Assembly (NCBI GenBank): GCA_965216845.1 | Contig: OZ244200.1 | Span: 372,001-436,000 of the forward strand | DNA length: 64,000 nucleotides | DNA from: Panacagrimonas sp965216845 | Lineage (GTDB): Bacteria > Pseudomonadota > Gammaproteobacteria > Nevskiales > Nevskiaceae | Direction of reading: 5' to 3' | Shown: one piece after another, positions 35,165-44,577 of the stretch | Position numbering within the stretch: position 1 is the stretch's first letter | How the letters are laid out: the number at the start of each line of letters is the position of its first letter | Made by a program: the position numbers and the translations under genes | Notes under the pieces: model-generated | Database searches by the model: none | What the model was told of the DNA's origin: nothing | What the model saw: the letters and a program-made list of their open reading frames with translations, nothing else

Positions 35165-35823
35165 GCCTGATCCTGTAACCAGCGCGCCCGCGCACGAATG
35201 CGCTCTCCCCATTGCGGGTTCAGTCCGGGTGTGTCTGCAACTTCAAACAAGTCGGCCGGCGAGGGCCGATGCGTGCGCGCCAACCGATGAAAGTCCGCCA
35301 GACTCAGCGGCTTGGGGTTGCGTTCCAACAAGGCCAGCGCATCACCCACCTGCACCCTGCCGCCATCCAGCACGCGGTAATACCATCCGGCGATGCCGTG
35401 CTTGGCCACGGCTGCGCAAATCCCTTCCCGACCATAGCGGGCATCGATCTTCCAGCAGGGCGAGCGCGGCTGGCTGACCTGAACCCGCGCACTGCCCAGG
35501 GCGAACACATCGCCAATGCAAACACTGGACTCATCGAAGTGTTCGGTGGAAATGTTCTCTCCGATGCTGCCCGGCACCAGCTGCCCGGATTGCTCGGCAA
35601 AGACGGCGGCAAGCCGGTCATAGCTGCTGCGTGAAAATTGATGCAGCGCCTTTTCCGGGCCGCCGTGGACCCGCAGATCGGCTTGCTGATCACCCATCAA
35701 GCCCAGCTCGGTAACCGCGACCGGCCCATCGATCCGATGTTTGATGATGCCGCTGCTGCGGCCATCTTCCGGCAAGGGCTGGGCGCGCCCCACGTACAAA
35801 CCGAGGATGGCGGCGCGCGACAT
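35161..35823 (-). CDS. MOSC domain protein (YiiM-like)
   Basis: The start ATG at 35823 gives MSRAAILGLYVGRAQPLP. The 220-residue protein has DLRVHGGPEKALHQFS, GENISTEHFDE, and SQPRSPCWKI with the conserved MOSC cysteine. YiiM-type MOSC proteins use molybdenum cofactor to reduce N-hydroxylated compounds; that role is by family only. It starts 9 bases downstream of the hydrolase gene. Confidence 0.85.
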   Translation of the reverse strand: MSRAAILGLYVGRAQPLPEDGRSSGIIKHRIDGPVAVTELGLMGDQQADLRVHGGPEKALHQFSRSSYDRLAAVFAEQSGQLVPGSIGENISTEHFDESSVCIGDVFALGSARVQVSQPRSPCWKIDARYGREGICAAVAKHGIAGWYYRVLDGGRVQVGDALALLERNPKPLSLADFHRLARTHRPSPADLFEVADTPGLNPQWGERIRARARWLQDQA

Positions 35824-35831
35824 GCGGGCAG

Positions 35832-36692
35832 CTAGTTGAAGAATCGCGCCAACAGGCGGGCGGTATCTTCGGGCGCGTCGAAATGCAGCATGTGTCCGGC
35901 CTTGGGCACCTGCGCCTGCTGACGCTTCTTGAACTGCCCACGACGGCGACGCAACTCGCTGGCGCTCAAGCCCTTGCGATGCGGCGACTCGGCGCCATCC
36001 AGAAACAGCACCTGCGCCGTGATCTTGGACCAGATGGCATCCGACTCGTCCTGCCGGTAGGGTTTGGGGCCGTGACGCAGGTGCTTGGGATCGGACAACA
36101 GCTCGATGCGACCGCCTGGCGCTTCGGCACCCCAACAGCGCGCCACAAACGCCGCGCCCTCGGGCGTCAACTTGGGATGCTTGGCACGAATGCGACCGGC
36201 GAGCTGGTCGAAGGAGGCGTAGGTGGGTGCGCGCGTGGGCTTGCGCACCTCATCCATCCATCGCCGATAGCGATCCACCGCGGTATTGGCCTTCTGATCC
36301 GCAAGCATCAGCGAATCCAGCAATGCCAGCCGCTTGACCCGATCCGGCCGCAACCCCGCAAACAGCGCCGCAGCCTGGCCACCCATGCTGTGACCGGCCA
36401 TGTCAAACGGCGAGCCGGAGGCATAGTGCTCAACAATGGCTTCCAGATCCGCCAGGTATTCGGGGAACCAGTAGCCGTCCTGTGCCCATTCCGTCAGGCC
36501 AAAGCCACGCCAGTCCGGCGCCAGAATACGGCGCTCCTCAGCGAGAATGCTCGCCACCGGATCGAAGGTTGCCGACGTGTCCATGAACCCGTGCAGCAGA
36601 AACAGCGGCGGCGCATCAGGCGCCCCCCAAATTCGAACGTGGTAGCGTAGCCCCCGGACAATGAGAAAGTCCGAACGGGAAGACGTAATCAT
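35832..36692 (-). CDS. Alpha/beta hydrolase
   Basis: The 286-residue protein has the oxyanion-hole motif LLHGFMDT, the nucleophile elbow GHSMGG with Ser102, an acid region at LFLDGAESPH and the C-terminal catalytic histidine in KAGHMLHFD. There is no signal peptide, so it is cytoplasmic. The substrate is not predictable. It is probably cotranscribed with the MOSC and hrpB genes. Confidence 0.85.
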   Translation of the reverse strand: MITSSRSDFLIVRGLRYHVRIWGAPDAPPLFLLHGFMDTSATFDPVASILAEERRILAPDWRGFGLTEWAQDGYWFPEYLADLEAIVEHYASGSPFDMAGHSMGGQAAALFAGLRPDRVKRLALLDSLMLADQKANTAVDRYRRWMDEVRKPTRAPTYASFDQLAGRIRAKHPKLTPEGAAFVARCWGAEAPGGRIELLSDPKHLRHGPKPYRQDESDAIWSKITAQVLFLDGAESPHRKGLSASELRRRRGQFKKRQQAQVPKAGHMLHFDAPEDTARLLARFFN

Positions 36693-36862
36693 CCAGCTAG
36701 TGCCTTTTCCGGCCTAAAACAAACGACTAGTGTCGCATGCCAAGGCCACTGTCAACAATCACCCCGGCTCGAAATCGCCTGCGGTGAACCAGACTTTTCG
36801 GTTTGAAAACAGCGGCCTGGGACCGTTTCAAAAATTTGGGCGCCGGCTCCGGCCAGTTTGGC

Positions 36863-38083
36863 TCAGGCGGCTTGCGGAAGCATCTGCCGTACAAAAGACT
36901 CGCATTGGGCCTGATCCATGTAACGCGGCACGGCATAGAACCAGTGCGCTTCGCTCAACGCCTTCTGGCTGATTTGAGGGATGTCCTGCACGCGCAGCTT
37001 GTCCACCTGGGTGGGGATTTCAAAGCGCCGATTGAGTGTTCTGATCTTCTCGATGAAGGCGTCCGCCAGCGCTTCGTCGCTTTGTGAGCCGCTGCGCAGA
37101 CCGCTGACTTCGGCCAGTCTGGCCAGCCGCTCGACGCATTCAGGCTTGGAAAACTCCAGCACGCGCGGCAGGATGATGGCGTTGGCCAGGCCGTGCGGCA
37201 GGTGGTAATAGGCCCCGAAATTGTGCGCGATGGCATGCACGTAGCCGACACCGGCGGTGGTGAATGCCACACCGGCCTTGAACGAAGCCAGGGCCATGGC
37301 CTGGCGCGCTTGCAGGTTGCCGCCGTCCTCATACACGGCTTCCAGGTTTTGCATGATCAGCCGGGTCGCTTGCAGGGCCTGGGCATCGGTATCGGGCGTG
37401 TGATTGCGCGAAATGTAGGCCTCCACCGCATGGGTCAGCGCATCCATGCCGGTTGCAGCGGTAATCGCTGGCGGCAAGCCGACCATCACCTCGGCGTCCA
37501 GCGCGGCCGCCAGCGGCACCAGCTTGGGGTCCATGATGGCGAACTTGCGCGTGCTGGCCGGGTCCGACACCACCGCGGCGAAGGTCACTTCCGAACCCGT
37601 GCCGGCGGTGGTGGGCAGCGCGTAAAGCGGCGCCGGCTTGCGGATCAACCGCATCAGGCCGGCCATGCGCGAGACACGGTATGGGTTGGTGGCGCGCGCC
37701 GCAATCACCTTGGCCGCATCCATCGAGGAACCGCCGCCAACGGCCAGAATCGCGGTGCATTGCGCGCGCTTTAGCGTTGCAAAGCCTTCTTCGATCTGCT
37801 CGATGGTCGGGTTGGGCTCCACCCCGTCGTAGACGATGTAGCTGATCCCCAGACTGGCCAGATGCTTCTGCATGGGCTCCAGCAGGCCGATCTTCACCAG
37901 CACGGCGTCGGTCACGATCAAAAGCTTCTTCACGCCGCTGGCGCCAATGTGATCACAAAGCTGGATGGCGGACCCGGGCCCTTCGAACAATTGGGGTGTG
38001 CGCAGCCGAATGAGCTTGCCCGTGACCTTGAGAAAGAACTGCACAACCTTGAAGAATTGGACGCGCTGGGGAAACGGGATCAT
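36863..38083 (-). CDS. Iron-containing (group III) alcohol dehydrogenase
   Basis: The 406-residue protein has the NAD-binding segment AILAVGGGSSMDAAKV and the stretch PTTAGTGSEVT. Metal-ligand regions are GMDALTHAVEAY and HAIAHNFGAYYHLPHGLANA. An N-terminal extension of about 40 hydrophobic and basic residues (PQRVQFFKVVQFFLKV) precedes the usual start of the family. Substrate alcohol or aldehyde is unknown. A 170-base spacer without visible genes separates it from the hydrolase. Confidence 0.9.
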   Translation of the reverse strand: MIPFPQRVQFFKVVQFFLKVTGKLIRLRTPQLFEGPGSAIQLCDHIGASGVKKLLIVTDAVLVKIGLLEPMQKHLASLGISYIVYDGVEPNPTIEQIEEGFATLKRAQCTAILAVGGGSSMDAAKVIAARATNPYRVSRMAGLMRLIRKPAPLYALPTTAGTGSEVTFAAVVSDPASTRKFAIMDPKLVPLAAALDAEVMVGLPPAITAATGMDALTHAVEAYISRNHTPDTDAQALQATRLIMQNLEAVYEDGGNLQARQAMALASFKAGVAFTTAGVGYVHAIAHNFGAYYHLPHGLANAIILPRVLEFSKPECVERLARLAEVSGLRSGSQSDEALADAFIEKIRTLNRRFEIPTQVDKLRVQDIPQISQKALSEAHWFYAVPRYMDQAQCESFVRQMLPQAA

Positions 38084-38232
38084 GTCCGGCCTCTTGTGTC
38101 TGGTGGAAGCAAACCGCTATTGATGCGGCATTGCAACATCAGCGTCAACCGCCGACCAGACAGGCGTTCGCGTCGCGGCGGCGGCTGTGATCCTCTATAT
38201 TTGCCGCCCCTTTCATGTTGCGCAAGCTAGGC

Positions 38233-38925
38233 ATGCCGCATTCCAAGCTCCCGCCGATCATCGCTCCTTCGATCCTGTCCGCGGATCTGGCGCGCCTGGG
38301 CGCGTCGGTCGAACAGGTGTTGCGCGCCGGCGCGGATTGGGTGCATTTCGACGTGATGGACAACCACTACGTGCCCAACCTGACGTTCGGGCCGGCCATC
38401 TGCGCGGCGCTGCGCGATTACGGCATCACGGCGACGCTGGACGTGCACTTGATGATCGAACCGGTGGATGCCTTGGCGCAAGCCTTTGCCGAAGCCGGCG
38501 CGAACGTCATCAGCTTTCACCCCGAGGCCAGCCGTCATGTGGACCGCAGCTTGCAGGCGATCCGCGACGCCGGCTGCCAAACCGGCCTGGTGTTCAACCC
38601 GGCGACGCCGCTGAATCTGCTGGATCATGTGCTGGACAAGGTGGACATGGTCTTGCTGATGTCGGTGAACCCCGGGTTCGGTGGACAATCGTTTATTCCA
38701 TCGGCCCTGGACAAACTGCGGCAGGCGCGCGCCAAGCTGGATGCCTACATGGCCGAATCCGGCCGCCAGGTGCGGCTGGAAATTGATGGCGGGGTCAAGG
38801 TCAGCAACATTGGCGAAATCGCCGCCGCCGGCGCCGACACCTTCGTCGCCGGTTCCGCCATATTCGGCGCCGAGGATTTCTCCGCCACCATCGCGGCCAT
38901 GCGCGAAGCCATCGGCCAGTCATGA
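38233..38925 (+). CDS. rpe: Ribulose-phosphate 3-epimerase
   Basis: Rpe interconverts ribulose 5-phosphate and xylulose 5-phosphate. The protein has IAPSILSADLARLG, HFDVMDNHYVPNLTFGP, HLMI, MSVNPGFGGQSFIP and EIDGGVK, covering the metal ligands and phosphate loop. The start at 38233 gives 230 residues; an ATG six codons earlier (38215) is an alternative. rpe precedes trpE as in Pseudomonas, but the gph gene usually between them is missing. Confidence 0.95.
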   Translation: MPHSKLPPIIAPSILSADLARLGASVEQVLRAGADWVHFDVMDNHYVPNLTFGPAICAALRDYGITATLDVHLMIEPVDALAQAFAEAGANVISFHPEASRHVDRSLQAIRDAGCQTGLVFNPATPLNLLDHVLDKVDMVLLMSVNPGFGGQSFIPSALDKLRQARAKLDAYMAESGRQVRLEIDGGVKVSNIGEIAAAGADTFVAGSAIFGAEDFSATIAAMREAIGQS

Positions 38926-39020
38926 TGAGCATGCCAAGCCCAGGAAACCGCAAGCGCTGGCGAGGGTGAGACGACCCAAGGTTCTTGCCCCCTTCACCGC
39001 GCGGCGCGGCCGCCAAGCTC

Positions 39021-40466
39021 ATGACTTCAACATCGCAACGCATCGCTCTGACCCGCGAACTGCCGGGTGATCTGGAAACGCCGGTTTCGGCCTACCTCAA
39101 ACTCGGCAACCGCCCCTATTCCTATCTGCTGGAATCCTTGCAGGGCGGCGAACGCTGGGGGCGTTATTCCTTTATCGGCCTGCCGGCGCGCGAGGTCATT
39201 CGCGTATTCGGTCAGCAGATTCGCATCAGCGTCGATGGTGAGGAACACTCACGCCAAACCGTGCCTAACCCGATGGCCTGGCTGCGGGAATATTCCGTCG
39301 CGCACCGGGTGCCGCGCTCGGAGCAACTGCCCATCTTCACCGGCGGCCTGGTGGGATATTTCGGCTACGAATGCGTGCAGCTGTTTGAACCACGCTTGCG
39401 TTGCGAAAAGCCCGATCCGTTGGGCACGCCCGACATTCTGCTGATGCGCTCGGATGAGCTGCTGGTGTTCGACAATCTGCGTTCCACCATGACGCTGGTG
39501 GTGCACGCCGACCCCGATTCGGACGCAGCAATAACCCTGGCGCGGCAACGGCTGGATCAGATTGAGCAGCAATTGGCTGAACCGCTGGCGCCCGATAACT
39601 CACATCTGTCTGCCGACGCGGAGGAAGAACTGGCCTTCAGCTCCGGCTATGGTGAGGATGCGTTCAAGCAGTCGGTTCAGCGCATCAAGGACTACATCGT
39701 CGCTGGCGATGTGATGCAGGTGGTGCCCTCACAGCGGCTCAGCACGCCGTTTTCCGCCTCGCCGGTGGCCTTGTATCGTGCCTTGCGTCGCCTCAACCCC
39801 TCGCCCTACTTGTATTGCCTGCATCTGGAGGATCATCACGTGGTGGGCTCCTCGCCGGAAATTCTGGTGCGTGCCGAAGATGGCGAGGTCACGGTGCGCC
39901 CCATCGCCGGCACCCGGCCACGCGGCACCACCGCCGTCGAGGATCAGGCCCTGGAAACCGAACTGCTGGCCGACCCCAAGGAGATCGCCGAGCACCTGAT
40001 GCTGATCGACCTGGGCCGCAACGACGTCGGCCGCGTGGCGCGGACCGGCAGCGTCGAGCTCACCGAGAAAATGGTGATCGAGCGCTACAGCCACGTGATG
40101 CACATCGTTTCCAATGTCACCGGCCAGCTCAAACCGGATCTTGATGCGCTGGACGCGCTGGCCGCCTCGTTCCCAGCTGGCACCTTGTCAGGCGCGCCCA
40201 AGATTCGCGCCATGGAGATCATCAACGAACTCGAACCCGTGAAGCGCGGGGTCTACGGCGGCGCGGTCGGCTATCTGGGCTGGGACGGCAATATGGACAT
40301 GGCCATCGCCATCCGTACCGCCGTGATCAAAGACGGCACGCTTCACGTCCAGGCCGGTTGTGGCGTGGTGGCGGATTCGGATCCGCAGTCCGAATGGGAG
40401 GAAACCATGAACAAGGCGCGCGCGGTGATGCGGGCCGCCGCGCAAGCGGTCGCCACCGGCAATTGA
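39021..40466 (+). CDS. trpE: Anthranilate synthase component I
   Basis: TrpE makes anthranilate from chorismate using ammonia supplied by TrpG. The 481-residue protein has the tryptophan feedback-site motif LLES near residue 35, the core segment GDVMQVVPSQRLS, PIAGTRPRGTT, DLGRNDVGRVA and GAPKIRAMEI. Its partner trpG lies 7.8 kb downstream beyond an envelope gene cluster. I see no Trp-rich leader peptide or attenuator in the 95-base upstream gap. Confidence 0.96.
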   Translation: MTSTSQRIALTRELPGDLETPVSAYLKLGNRPYSYLLESLQGGERWGRYSFIGLPAREVIRVFGQQIRISVDGEEHSRQTVPNPMAWLREYSVAHRVPRSEQLPIFTGGLVGYFGYECVQLFEPRLRCEKPDPLGTPDILLMRSDELLVFDNLRSTMTLVVHADPDSDAAITLARQRLDQIEQQLAEPLAPDNSHLSADAEEELAFSSGYGEDAFKQSVQRIKDYIVAGDVMQVVPSQRLSTPFSASPVALYRALRRLNPSPYLYCLHLEDHHVVGSSPEILVRAEDGEVTVRPIAGTRPRGTTAVEDQALETELLADPKEIAEHLMLIDLGRNDVGRVARTGSVELTEKMVIERYSHVMHIVSNVTGQLKPDLDALDALAASFPAGTLSGAPKIRAMEIINELEPVKRGVYGGAVGYLGWDGNMDMAIAIRTAVIKDGTLHVQAGCGVVADSDPQSEWEETMNKARAVMRAAAQAVATGN

Positions 40467-40531
40467 CGACCCAGCGCCTGCCCGCCGGTCCGTGACGACG
40501 CGGCACGACCCGCCGGATCATTTTTAGATAT

Positions 40532-40562
40532 TTCATTAAATATTCACTCATTGTTTAATGAA
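40532..40562. promoter_or_regulatory. AT-rich inverted repeat upstream of Omp85-like gene
   Basis: TTCATTAAA and TTTAATGAA form a perfect 9-bp inverted repeat with a 13-base spacer in an AT-rich island between trpE and the outer-membrane protein gene. It could be an operator or part of the promoter; no regulator is identified. Confidence 0.4.
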
Positions 40563-40604
40563 TTGTCACGTCGCATCGCAACAATGGCCTGAGTTTGCCG
40601 CGCG

Positions 40605-41936
40605 ATGGAGTGCATGTTCCTGCGGATTCCAAGCCAAAGGGGGAAGGCCGCCGGGCACGGACCATGCCTGCGCCCGGTCGCCGCCCTGAGCATTGCGCTG
40701 TGCCTGAGCGCACCATCGCTGCGGGCGCAGCCCATGCCGGCCGGCGAAACTGCGGTGATTTCGGCGATTCATTTTCAGGGCAATCAAGTCACTGGCGAGC
40801 GCACCATGCTGCGCGAAATCGGGCTGCGCGAAGGCGACGTGGTGAGCCTGGAAGAAGTCGAACGCGCGCGTCAGGCCATCCAGGACCTGGGCCTGTTCCG
40901 CTCGGTACGCGCCGATACCGAAGTCGTGAAGCGCGGCGTGGCGCTCCGGTTCGTGGTTCGCGAGAAGTATTACCTGCTGCCCACGCCGAGACTGGAAGCC
41001 AACTCCGACGGCGACATCGGCTACGGCGCACAGCTGCGCTGGAGCAACCTGTTCGGCCGCAATCACTCCTTGCGCGCCATCGCGGTCCGCCGCCAGTTCC
41101 AGGAGGACGACCGCGAGGGCGGACACTATTTGTCCGCCACCTACCGCGCGCCGCACATCGCCAATACCCGGTACACGCTGGCGGTTTCCGGTGCGCACGC
41201 GCGGCAGGATTCCATCCGCGATCAGACGCCCTACCTGGAAACGCGCTCCGAACTCGGTTTTCAGGTGGGGCGCTGGCTGGGGCAAGGACCACGCACGCAA
41301 GGCTGGACGCTGATGGCCGGACCGGGCTGGCAGGATCAGGGGACCGCCGGCAACGGCGCGCCGACCTCGGAAGGACAAGCCGTTTGCCTGGGTGGCGGCG
41401 CCCGGTTCCGCGACCTGCACTTCGACGTCTACAGCGAACGCGGTCGCGCCTTCGACCTGGACTTTGCCACCACCGTGTTCGGCGCCGCATCGGACTATCA
41501 CTACGGCCAGTGGACCCTGAGTTACCGCGAATACCGCCCGCTGAACGAACCCCATCGATCGTTGAATTTTCTGTTCGACGCCGGCGGTTATCACGGCGGA
41601 GCGCACTCGCGCAGTCACGATGCCTACGGACTGGGCGGCTCCAGCTTCCTGCGTGGCTACGACAAGCACGCCATTGAGGGCGACTTCTATTACTACGCCG
41701 CCGCCGAATACTTGCGTCCCCTCACCCGCAAATCCGTCCGGCTCCTGCTCCTTGCCGAAGCCGGCAGCGCCGCGCAGGACTGGCGCAACCCGCAAACGCA
41801 TGCCGCGTTCGTCAGCCTGGGCGTGGGCCTGCGCCTGCGGCTGACCTGGTTCGTCAACCTGGAACTGGAAATGGGCGTTTCGGCACCGCTGGTTGCCGGT
41901 CAGGACAGTTACCGGCTGTTCGCCGGCGGCGTCTGA
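40605..41936 (+). CDS. Omp85/BamA-TamA-like outer membrane protein with one POTRA
   Basis: The 443-residue protein has a signal peptide ending near LRAQP. A single POTRA-like domain follows (ISAIHFQGNQVTGERTML...ALRFVVREKYYLLP). The rest is a C-terminal bacterial surface antigen beta-barrel with alternating hydrophobic strands. The L6-type motif LRGYD is present in SSFLRGYDKH. BamA has five POTRA domains and TamA three, so this is a short member. Role in protein or lipid transport at the outer membrane is inferred. It begins the envelope cluster and overlaps the convergent DUF3108 gene by 28 bases. Confidence 0.8.
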   Translation: MECMFLRIPSQRGKAAGHGPCLRPVAALSIALCLSAPSLRAQPMPAGETAVISAIHFQGNQVTGERTMLREIGLREGDVVSLEEVERARQAIQDLGLFRSVRADTEVVKRGVALRFVVREKYYLLPTPRLEANSDGDIGYGAQLRWSNLFGRNHSLRAIAVRRQFQEDDREGGHYLSATYRAPHIANTRYTLAVSGAHARQDSIRDQTPYLETRSELGFQVGRWLGQGPRTQGWTLMAGPGWQDQGTAGNGAPTSEGQAVCLGGGARFRDLHFDVYSERGRAFDLDFATTVFGAASDYHYGQWTLSYREYRPLNEPHRSLNFLFDAGGYHGGAHSRSHDAYGLGGSSFLRGYDKHAIEGDFYYYAAAEYLRPLTRKSVRLLLLAEAGSAAQDWRNPQTHAAFVSLGVGLRLRLTWFVNLELEMGVSAPLVAGQDSYRLFAGGV

Positions 41937-42667
41937 ACAGGCGAAACTTCTTTCTCCGCCGGCGCCAGCGCCTGCAACTGAATGTCCACCGCAGGCCGGT
42001 CGCCGCGCTGCTGACGGGCACGCACGATGAGCAGATCGTGATCGCGCGCCAACCAGAAGCGCGTATCGGTACGATCCTGGTCCGCGCGTGCAACGCGATA
42101 GGTCCGGAATACACCCGCCGGCACTTCAACGGACTGTTCGGCGGTCACCTTGAGCGCGTAGCGCCGGATGCCGCGCCGATCCACCAGCGTCGCCTGAATG
42201 GGCGCCGATGCCGGCTCGCCGTTTTCGGAAAGCGCATGGCACAGCCAGCGGCGCACATGCAACTGAATGCTCAACGGGTCCAGAGCGCCTTCCGGCAGCG
42301 GGCTGCTGCCAAAGCCACCGCCGCGCACGCGGCCCGCTGCCCAGTCGAATTCAAGCTGATAGCTCTGATCCTGATCGCCCCCCTGCCGGTGATGGAAACT
42401 GGATGGCATGATGCGGCCGTCGCGCACGCAGAAACGCGACGCCTGTTCCAGATCACCCAGCAGCCAGCGCAGCGCCGAAAACGGCTGCGCGACGAGGCGG
42501 TACACGAAACACGAACCGCCATCGGGTGACGACATGGACATCCGTCCCGCGCCGAGCGGGGCGCCGCCGTAGCTGACACGGTAAGGCAGGTCGAAAGGGG
42601 CCAGCGGCTGGCAACCCAGCAGCGGCGGCAGCCAGCACAGCATCAGCGCCAGAGCTGCGGCTTTCAA
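41909..42667 (-). CDS. DUF3108 lipoprotein
   Basis: The start is probably TTG at 42667, which overlaps the upstream stop (TTGA) and has GGAGG six bases before it. This gives a signal sequence ending in the lipobox LLGC, so the protein is likely membrane-anchored in the periplasm. The mature part (YRVSYGGAPLGAGRMSM, RFWLARDHDLLIVRAR) matches the DUF3108 pattern of about 250 residues, with unknown function. It is translationally coupled to the PAP2 gene. Confidence 0.75.
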   Translation of the reverse strand: MKAAALALMLCWLPPLLGCQPLAPFDLPYRVSYGGAPLGAGRMSMSSPDGGSCFVYRLVAQPFSALRWLLGDLEQASRFCVRDGRIMPSSFHHRQGGDQDQSYQLEFDWAAGRVRGGGFGSSPLPEGALDPLSIQLHVRRWLCHALSENGEPASAPIQATLVDRRGIRRYALKVTAEQSVEVPAGVFRTYRVARADQDRTDTRFWLARDHDLLIVRARQQRGDRPAVDIQLQALAPAEKEVSPVQTPPANSR

Positions 42668-43407
42668 GCGCTTGCCTCCAGCGGCTGTTTCCGCGACGTG
42701 CGCAGCCCACGCACTGATTTGATGGCGAGCCTGCATGCGGGCCGGCGCCGCACGAACAACCACGCCGCCCCACGGACGGAAAACCACACCACCAGCCCGC
42801 TGAACACGATATCCGACAAAAAGTGCCCCCCCATGGCGATACGGGACAGGCCGATGGCTGACCCCAGGATCAAGCCGACCGCCACCCAGACGTTCGGACG
42901 CCGCGAAATCCAGGCCAATGCGGTCAGGGCGAAGCCGACCGAGGCGTGCCCAGACACGAACGAGCAGTTCGTCTGGCAGTGATCGGCGGGCTGCAAAGCT
43001 GATGTGAAGGGTTTGGAACCGTCGAACACCTCAACCTGCTTGGGGCGGGCACGGCCCCAGTACTCCTTGAAGCCTTCATTGACCAGCAGCACCGGCCCCA
43101 ACAGGTAGGCCAGCAGCAGAAAGCTCGCCTTGCGATGCGCACGCCCGGCCCCGCGCAACGGCAGACACCAGGCAAAGGCAAAGGTCAGCAGCACACAGGC
43201 GCTGACCGCAACGGCGAGCCCGTCGGTGCCGCGATACAGCGCCTGGGTCCAGTGTGCATCTGTTTGAAACCAGCCCCTGACAGACTCATGAAACCAGCCG
43301 GACACCCACAGATCGATTTCCGGCCACAGCCCGAACACGGCAATGGCAACCGCCAGCCCCAGCCAGTCCAGACGCTGCCGATGCCTGCGCACCAACTTCC
43401 AGATCAT
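42664..43407 (-). CDS. PAP2-family phosphatase (lipid phosphatase)
   Basis: The 247-residue membrane protein has the three PAP2 motifs: KEYWGRARP, PADH...SFVSGHASVG and SRIAMGGHFLSD with the catalytic histidine. About six membrane segments are seen. Such enzymes dephosphorylate lipid A, undecaprenyl pyrophosphate or phosphatidylglycerol phosphate. It is divergent from the flippase-like gene, and the two start codons lie about 110 bases apart. Confidence 0.85.
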   Translation of the reverse strand: MIWKLVRRHRQRLDWLGLAVAIAVFGLWPEIDLWVSGWFHESVRGWFQTDAHWTQALYRGTDGLAVAVSACVLLTFAFAWCLPLRGAGRAHRKASFLLLAYLLGPVLLVNEGFKEYWGRARPKQVEVFDGSKPFTSALQPADHCQTNCSFVSGHASVGFALTALAWISRRPNVWVAVGLILGSAIGLSRIAMGGHFLSDIVFSGLVVWFSVRGAAWLFVRRRPACRLAIKSVRGLRTSRKQPLEASA

Positions 43408-43516
43408 GAATCACCTCGCAAGACGCTTGAACCGAACAGCAGAGACCGAGACCGACAGCGCCTTTCGGCTGCTGGATGACGGCGATGAAATTGTCCCCGG
43501 CAGACGTGACAAGGCA

Positions 43517-44491
43517 ATGAAATTCAAGGTTTTGCGAGATGTTCTGCGCCGTGATCGTCTGCTGGGCGTGCTGGCGCTGCTGCTGTTCGCTGGTCTTTGC
43601 GTGTACAGCCTGGCAAACGCAGTCGCCGGCGATTTCCTGGAGGCACTGCGGGCGCTCGACCCACGGGTTGTGCTGTTGGCCGTCGGCACGCAACTGCTGA
43701 GCTATGTGGCGCGTGCCGCACGGCTGGCGCAATGCGAATCCGCCATTGGCTGGCGGCGATTGCCGCTGGCCTTGCGTTTGGTGCTGATTCACAACGCCAG
43801 CAATCTGCTGCTGCCGATGCGTAGCGGCGAGCTCAGCTTTCCCTGGTTGATGCAACGCTGGTTCGGTGTCGATCCACTGCAAGCCGGCGGCACGCTGCTG
43901 TTTCTGCGTGCGCTGGACGTACAGGTGCTGGCGGTACTGGCAGCGCTGGCCGCGATGCTTGCCGGGGCTGTAGCGCCGCCGAGCGACGCCGCATTCGGCA
44001 TATTGATGCTCGCGGCACTTTCGGGGCCGTTGCTGTTGTTGTTACTGGCCCGGCGCATGCCGTCGCGGCTGCGGTCGATACGAATCTTGCAGCGGCTCGT
44101 CCAGGGTATTCCTGATTGCCGGAGGACCTTCTGCGGCAGTCTGCTCTGGACCTGGCTGGCCTGGTCGCTAAAGCTGACCGGACTGGCGGTGCTGTTCGCC
44201 GCGCTGGCCAAGGTGAGCGTGCCCACCGGCGTTCTGGCTGCGCTCGGCGGCGACGCCTCCACCGTCCTGCCCATACATGCACCCGGTGGCGCTGGCACCT
44301 ATGAGGCCGGCGCGCTGGCGCTGCTGGCGCCCTGGATGACGATCACGCCGCAGGTCGTGAGCGCCATCATCGGCCTGCATGTTTTCGTGCTCGGCCTGGC
44401 AGTCCTGCTCGGCGCGACCGCCACGTTTGGCCATGGGCGAGGCATGGCGCCGCCCCAAAGCCGTGCGCCGGCGCCTGTCACCAAAGATTAA
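43517..44491 (+). CDS. LPG-synthase-like/UPF0104 membrane protein
   Basis: The start ATG at 43517 gives 324 residues with about eight membrane segments. The segments LIHNASNLLLPMRSGELSFP and IHAPGGAGTYEAG match the flippase-like transmembrane domain of lysylphosphatidylglycerol synthase relatives. No catalytic LPG-synthase domain is attached. A role in moving or modifying a lipid-linked compound is inferred from family and neighbours. In-frame starts at 43343 and 43406 overlap the divergent PAP2 gene and are less likely. Confidence 0.75.
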   Translation: MKFKVLRDVLRRDRLLGVLALLLFAGLCVYSLANAVAGDFLEALRALDPRVVLLAVGTQLLSYVARAARLAQCESAIGWRRLPLALRLVLIHNASNLLLPMRSGELSFPWLMQRWFGVDPLQAGGTLLFLRALDVQVLAVLAALAAMLAGAVAPPSDAAFGILMLAALSGPLLLLLLARRMPSRLRSIRILQRLVQGIPDCRRTFCGSLLWTWLAWSLKLTGLAVLFAALAKVSVPTGVLAALGGDASTVLPIHAPGGAGTYEAGALALLAPWMTITPQVVSAIIGLHVFVLGLAVLLGATATFGHGRGMAPPQSRAPAPVTKD

Positions 44492-44577
44492 CGCGGCTGA
44501 AATCGAATGATTGCAGTACAGCAATCGGCGCGTCAGATCGGCCCGGTAAGTTGCTTCAAACCCCAGTCGATACCCCC

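Noticed and set aside
38926..39020. Possible trp leader peptide between rpe and trpE
   Set aside because: The only short frame contains one Trp codon and is not followed by an attenuator-like hairpin pair with a T-run.
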